Below are positions 5,833-6,785 of a stretch of 6,785 nucleotides of DNA, piece after piece. Every line of letters begins with the position of its first letter. The first letter of the stretch is position 1. The position numbers and the translations under genes are program-made. The notes beneath the pieces are model-generated. The model did not search any database and was not told the DNA's origin. It saw only the letters and a list, made by a program, of their open reading frames with translations. Source of the stretch: Clostridiaceae bacterium (lineage in GTDB: Bacteria; Bacillota; Clostridia; Acetivibrionales; DUMC01); NCBI GenBank assembly GCA_012512865.1, contig JAAZDH010000272.1, positions 1-6,785 of the forward strand. Direction: 5' to 3'.

Positions 5833-6070
5833 AGGGGGGGTTAAAAACGTTAAAAGCCACGGCAACTGCAGCAAAATATAGTGTAAACACAACAAAAAAA
5901 ATTATAAAGACAGAATATGATATATCAAGCTATAATCTAATAAGTATCTTTACACATTCTGCAGGTAAAAGCCGTAAAGGGAGTTGCTATGAAATCAGTC
6001 TGAGAAGCGGTTGTATAAGATCTCAAGGGGATGTCCACATATGTTATCTTCTGAAAGGTGGTTGGCAGTT
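5833..6070. other. 238-bp spacer without a recognisable gene
   Basis: A frame of 81 codons (GTG 5829 to 6074) runs through it, but the product matches no family I know, has many breaks in plausible composition, and overlaps the transaldolase start. A TATAAT at 5931-5936 has only a weak upstream partner (AAGACA, 18-base spacing), giving a doubtful promoter. AAAGGTGG at 6054-6061 is the ribosome binding site for the next gene. No terminator with a U-tract is visible after the hydrolase. Confidence 0.5.
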
Positions 6071-6785
6071 ATGAAAAGCGAGACTTATTTTCATAGGGTA
6101 CAGGCACAGACGCCTACGAAGTTTTGGATTAATAATGTAACAAGGAATGAAGCCCGGCTGGCTATTGACGCCGGGGCTGTTGGATGTACCACGAATCCTT
6201 CGTATACCTGGAAGATGATAAATAATCCCGGGGAGACGGAGGATATACTTAGGATACTTGATGGTATATTGAAGGTTGAGAATGACGATGATGAAGTATT
6301 AGTAAGATTGCAGAGGGAGCTTGCGGCAAAAATAGCGGGGATATTTATGCCCATGTATACCAAGAGCAACGGTAAGCTTGGATATGTAAGTATTCAAGGG
6401 GACCCATTCAAGGAAGACACTGAGAGCATTTTACGATATGCCCGTTTTAACCGGGAAGCAGGGGAGAATATAATGGTAAAAATTCCGGTTACGAAGGAAG
6501 GCCTCGAAGCAATTGAGATTCTTGCAGCCGAAGCAATTCCAATTAATGCCACGGAAGTGATGGCGGTAAGACAGGCGCTTGATGTGTGCAAAGTATATCA
6601 TAAGGCAACAAAGGGATTGAGAAATCCTGCGCCTATCTATTTTTCACATATTGCCGGTATATTTGACGAATACCTTAAAATGATAGTTGAAAAGAATGGC
6701 ATTGATATATCGCCGGACGTATTATGGCAGGCGGGAATTTCCATTGCTAAAAAGACCTATCACATGGTGCGGGAAAAGGGGTACA
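6071..6785 (+). CDS. Transaldolase-family (PF00923) aldolase, divergent subgroup, 3' truncated
   Basis: The frame runs from ATG 6071 off the window end (238 residues seen). Transaldolase landmarks are clear: AGAVGCTTNPSY (35-45), the Schiff-base Lys137 in NIMVKIPVTKEGLEAI, INATEVMAVRQAL (158-170) and FSHIAG (191-196). Family enzymes transfer or cleave a dihydroxyacetone unit through the Lys imine in the cytoplasm. Differences from E. coli TalB are notable: the strand-1 Asp is Asn21 (KFWINN), the VSTEVD Glu is Gln109 (VSIQGDP), and the Arg after the SPFVG-like loop is Ile197. These suggest an altered mechanism or a non-phosphorylated substrate. The start is supported by AAAGGTGG nine bases upstream. 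It follows the hydrolase on the same strand and probably belongs to the same sugar-catabolic locus. Confidence 0.88.
   Translation, partial: MKSETYFHRVQAQTPTKFWINNVTRNEARLAIDAGAVGCTTNPSYTWKMINNPGETEDILRILDGILKVENDDDEVLVRLQRELAAKIAGIFMPMYTKSNGKLGYVSIQGDPFKEDTESILRYARFNREAGENIMVKIPVTKEGLEAIEILAAEAIPINATEVMAVRQALDVCKVYHKATKGLRNPAPIYFSHIAGIFDEYLKMIVEKNGIDISPDVLWQAGISIAKKTYHMVREKGY

Noticed and set aside
6001..6025. Hairpin TGAGA/TCTCA before the transaldolase as a riboswitch or attenuator
   Set aside because: Five-base arms with a 15-base loop, no U-tract, and no match to a riboswitch consensus I know.
5829..6074. 81-codon frame overlapping the end of the hydrolase and the start of the transaldolase
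   Set aside because: GTG start without a proper ribosome binding site, no recognisable domain, and it runs over the well-supported start of the next gene.
6091..6591. Minus-strand open frames opposite the transaldolase
   Set aside because: Low-complexity Ser/Ile/Ala-rich antisense shadows of a gene with strong family motifs.
1..6785. CRISPR array, tRNA, rRNA, insertion sequence or phage genes
   Set aside because: I saw no regularly spaced repeats of suitable length, no cloverleaf, no transposase motifs or terminal inverted repeats with target duplications, and no phage-like proteins.

Overview
The window looks like a carbohydrate-catabolism locus from an anaerobic, low-GC Firmicute of the Clostridia type. 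Three things suggest this: A/T-rich spacers, strong GGAGG/AGGTGAT-type ribosome binding sites with near-consensus TTGACA-N17-TATAAT promoters, and gene families typical of plant- or host-glycan-degrading clostridia. All supported genes are on the + strand. I cannot name the species.

Layout. Positions 2-565 hold the C-terminal part of an amidohydrolase-superfamily (uronate isomerase/COG2159-like) enzyme whose start lies outside the window. Positions 566-723 carry a near-perfect sigma-A promoter with a 20-bp perfect palindrome over its -10 and start point. Positions 724-1803 encode a GntR-headed, LacI-type-sensor regulator, probably autoregulated through that palindrome. A 555-bp A/T-rich control region (1804-2358) follows. 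It holds a weak terminator, a second TTGTATAT-type inverted repeat, a second near-consensus promoter wrapped in two overlapping inverted repeats, and short tandem repeats. Next come a D-2-hydroxyacid dehydrogenase (2359-3324) and an HpcH/HpaI-family aldolase (3409-4197), which look like one transcription unit. After a short spacer with a candidate promoter lies a DUF5060-DUF4038 glycoside hydrolase (4364-5832, apiosidase/GH140-like architecture) interrupted by two +1 frameshifts at homopolymers. A 238-bp gap precedes a transaldolase-fold enzyme (6071 to the window end, truncated).

How they may work together (inference). The regulator senses a sugar and releases the two promoters. A cytoplasmic glycoside hydrolase with no signal peptide frees a monosaccharide from an imported oligosaccharide. 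The amidohydrolase, dehydrogenase and class II aldolase could isomerise, oxidise or reduce, and cleave sugar-acid intermediates. The transaldolase-like enzyme would act on a ketose or a small aldehyde. No transporter, kinase or dehydratase is in the window, so the pathway is incomplete here and the substrate is unknown.

Most noteworthy are the doubly frameshifted hydrolase, whose first frameshift site is laid out like the prfB +1 recoding site; the shared operator family at both promoters; and a transaldolase homologue with acid-to-amide changes at active-site positions and no phosphate-binding Arg.
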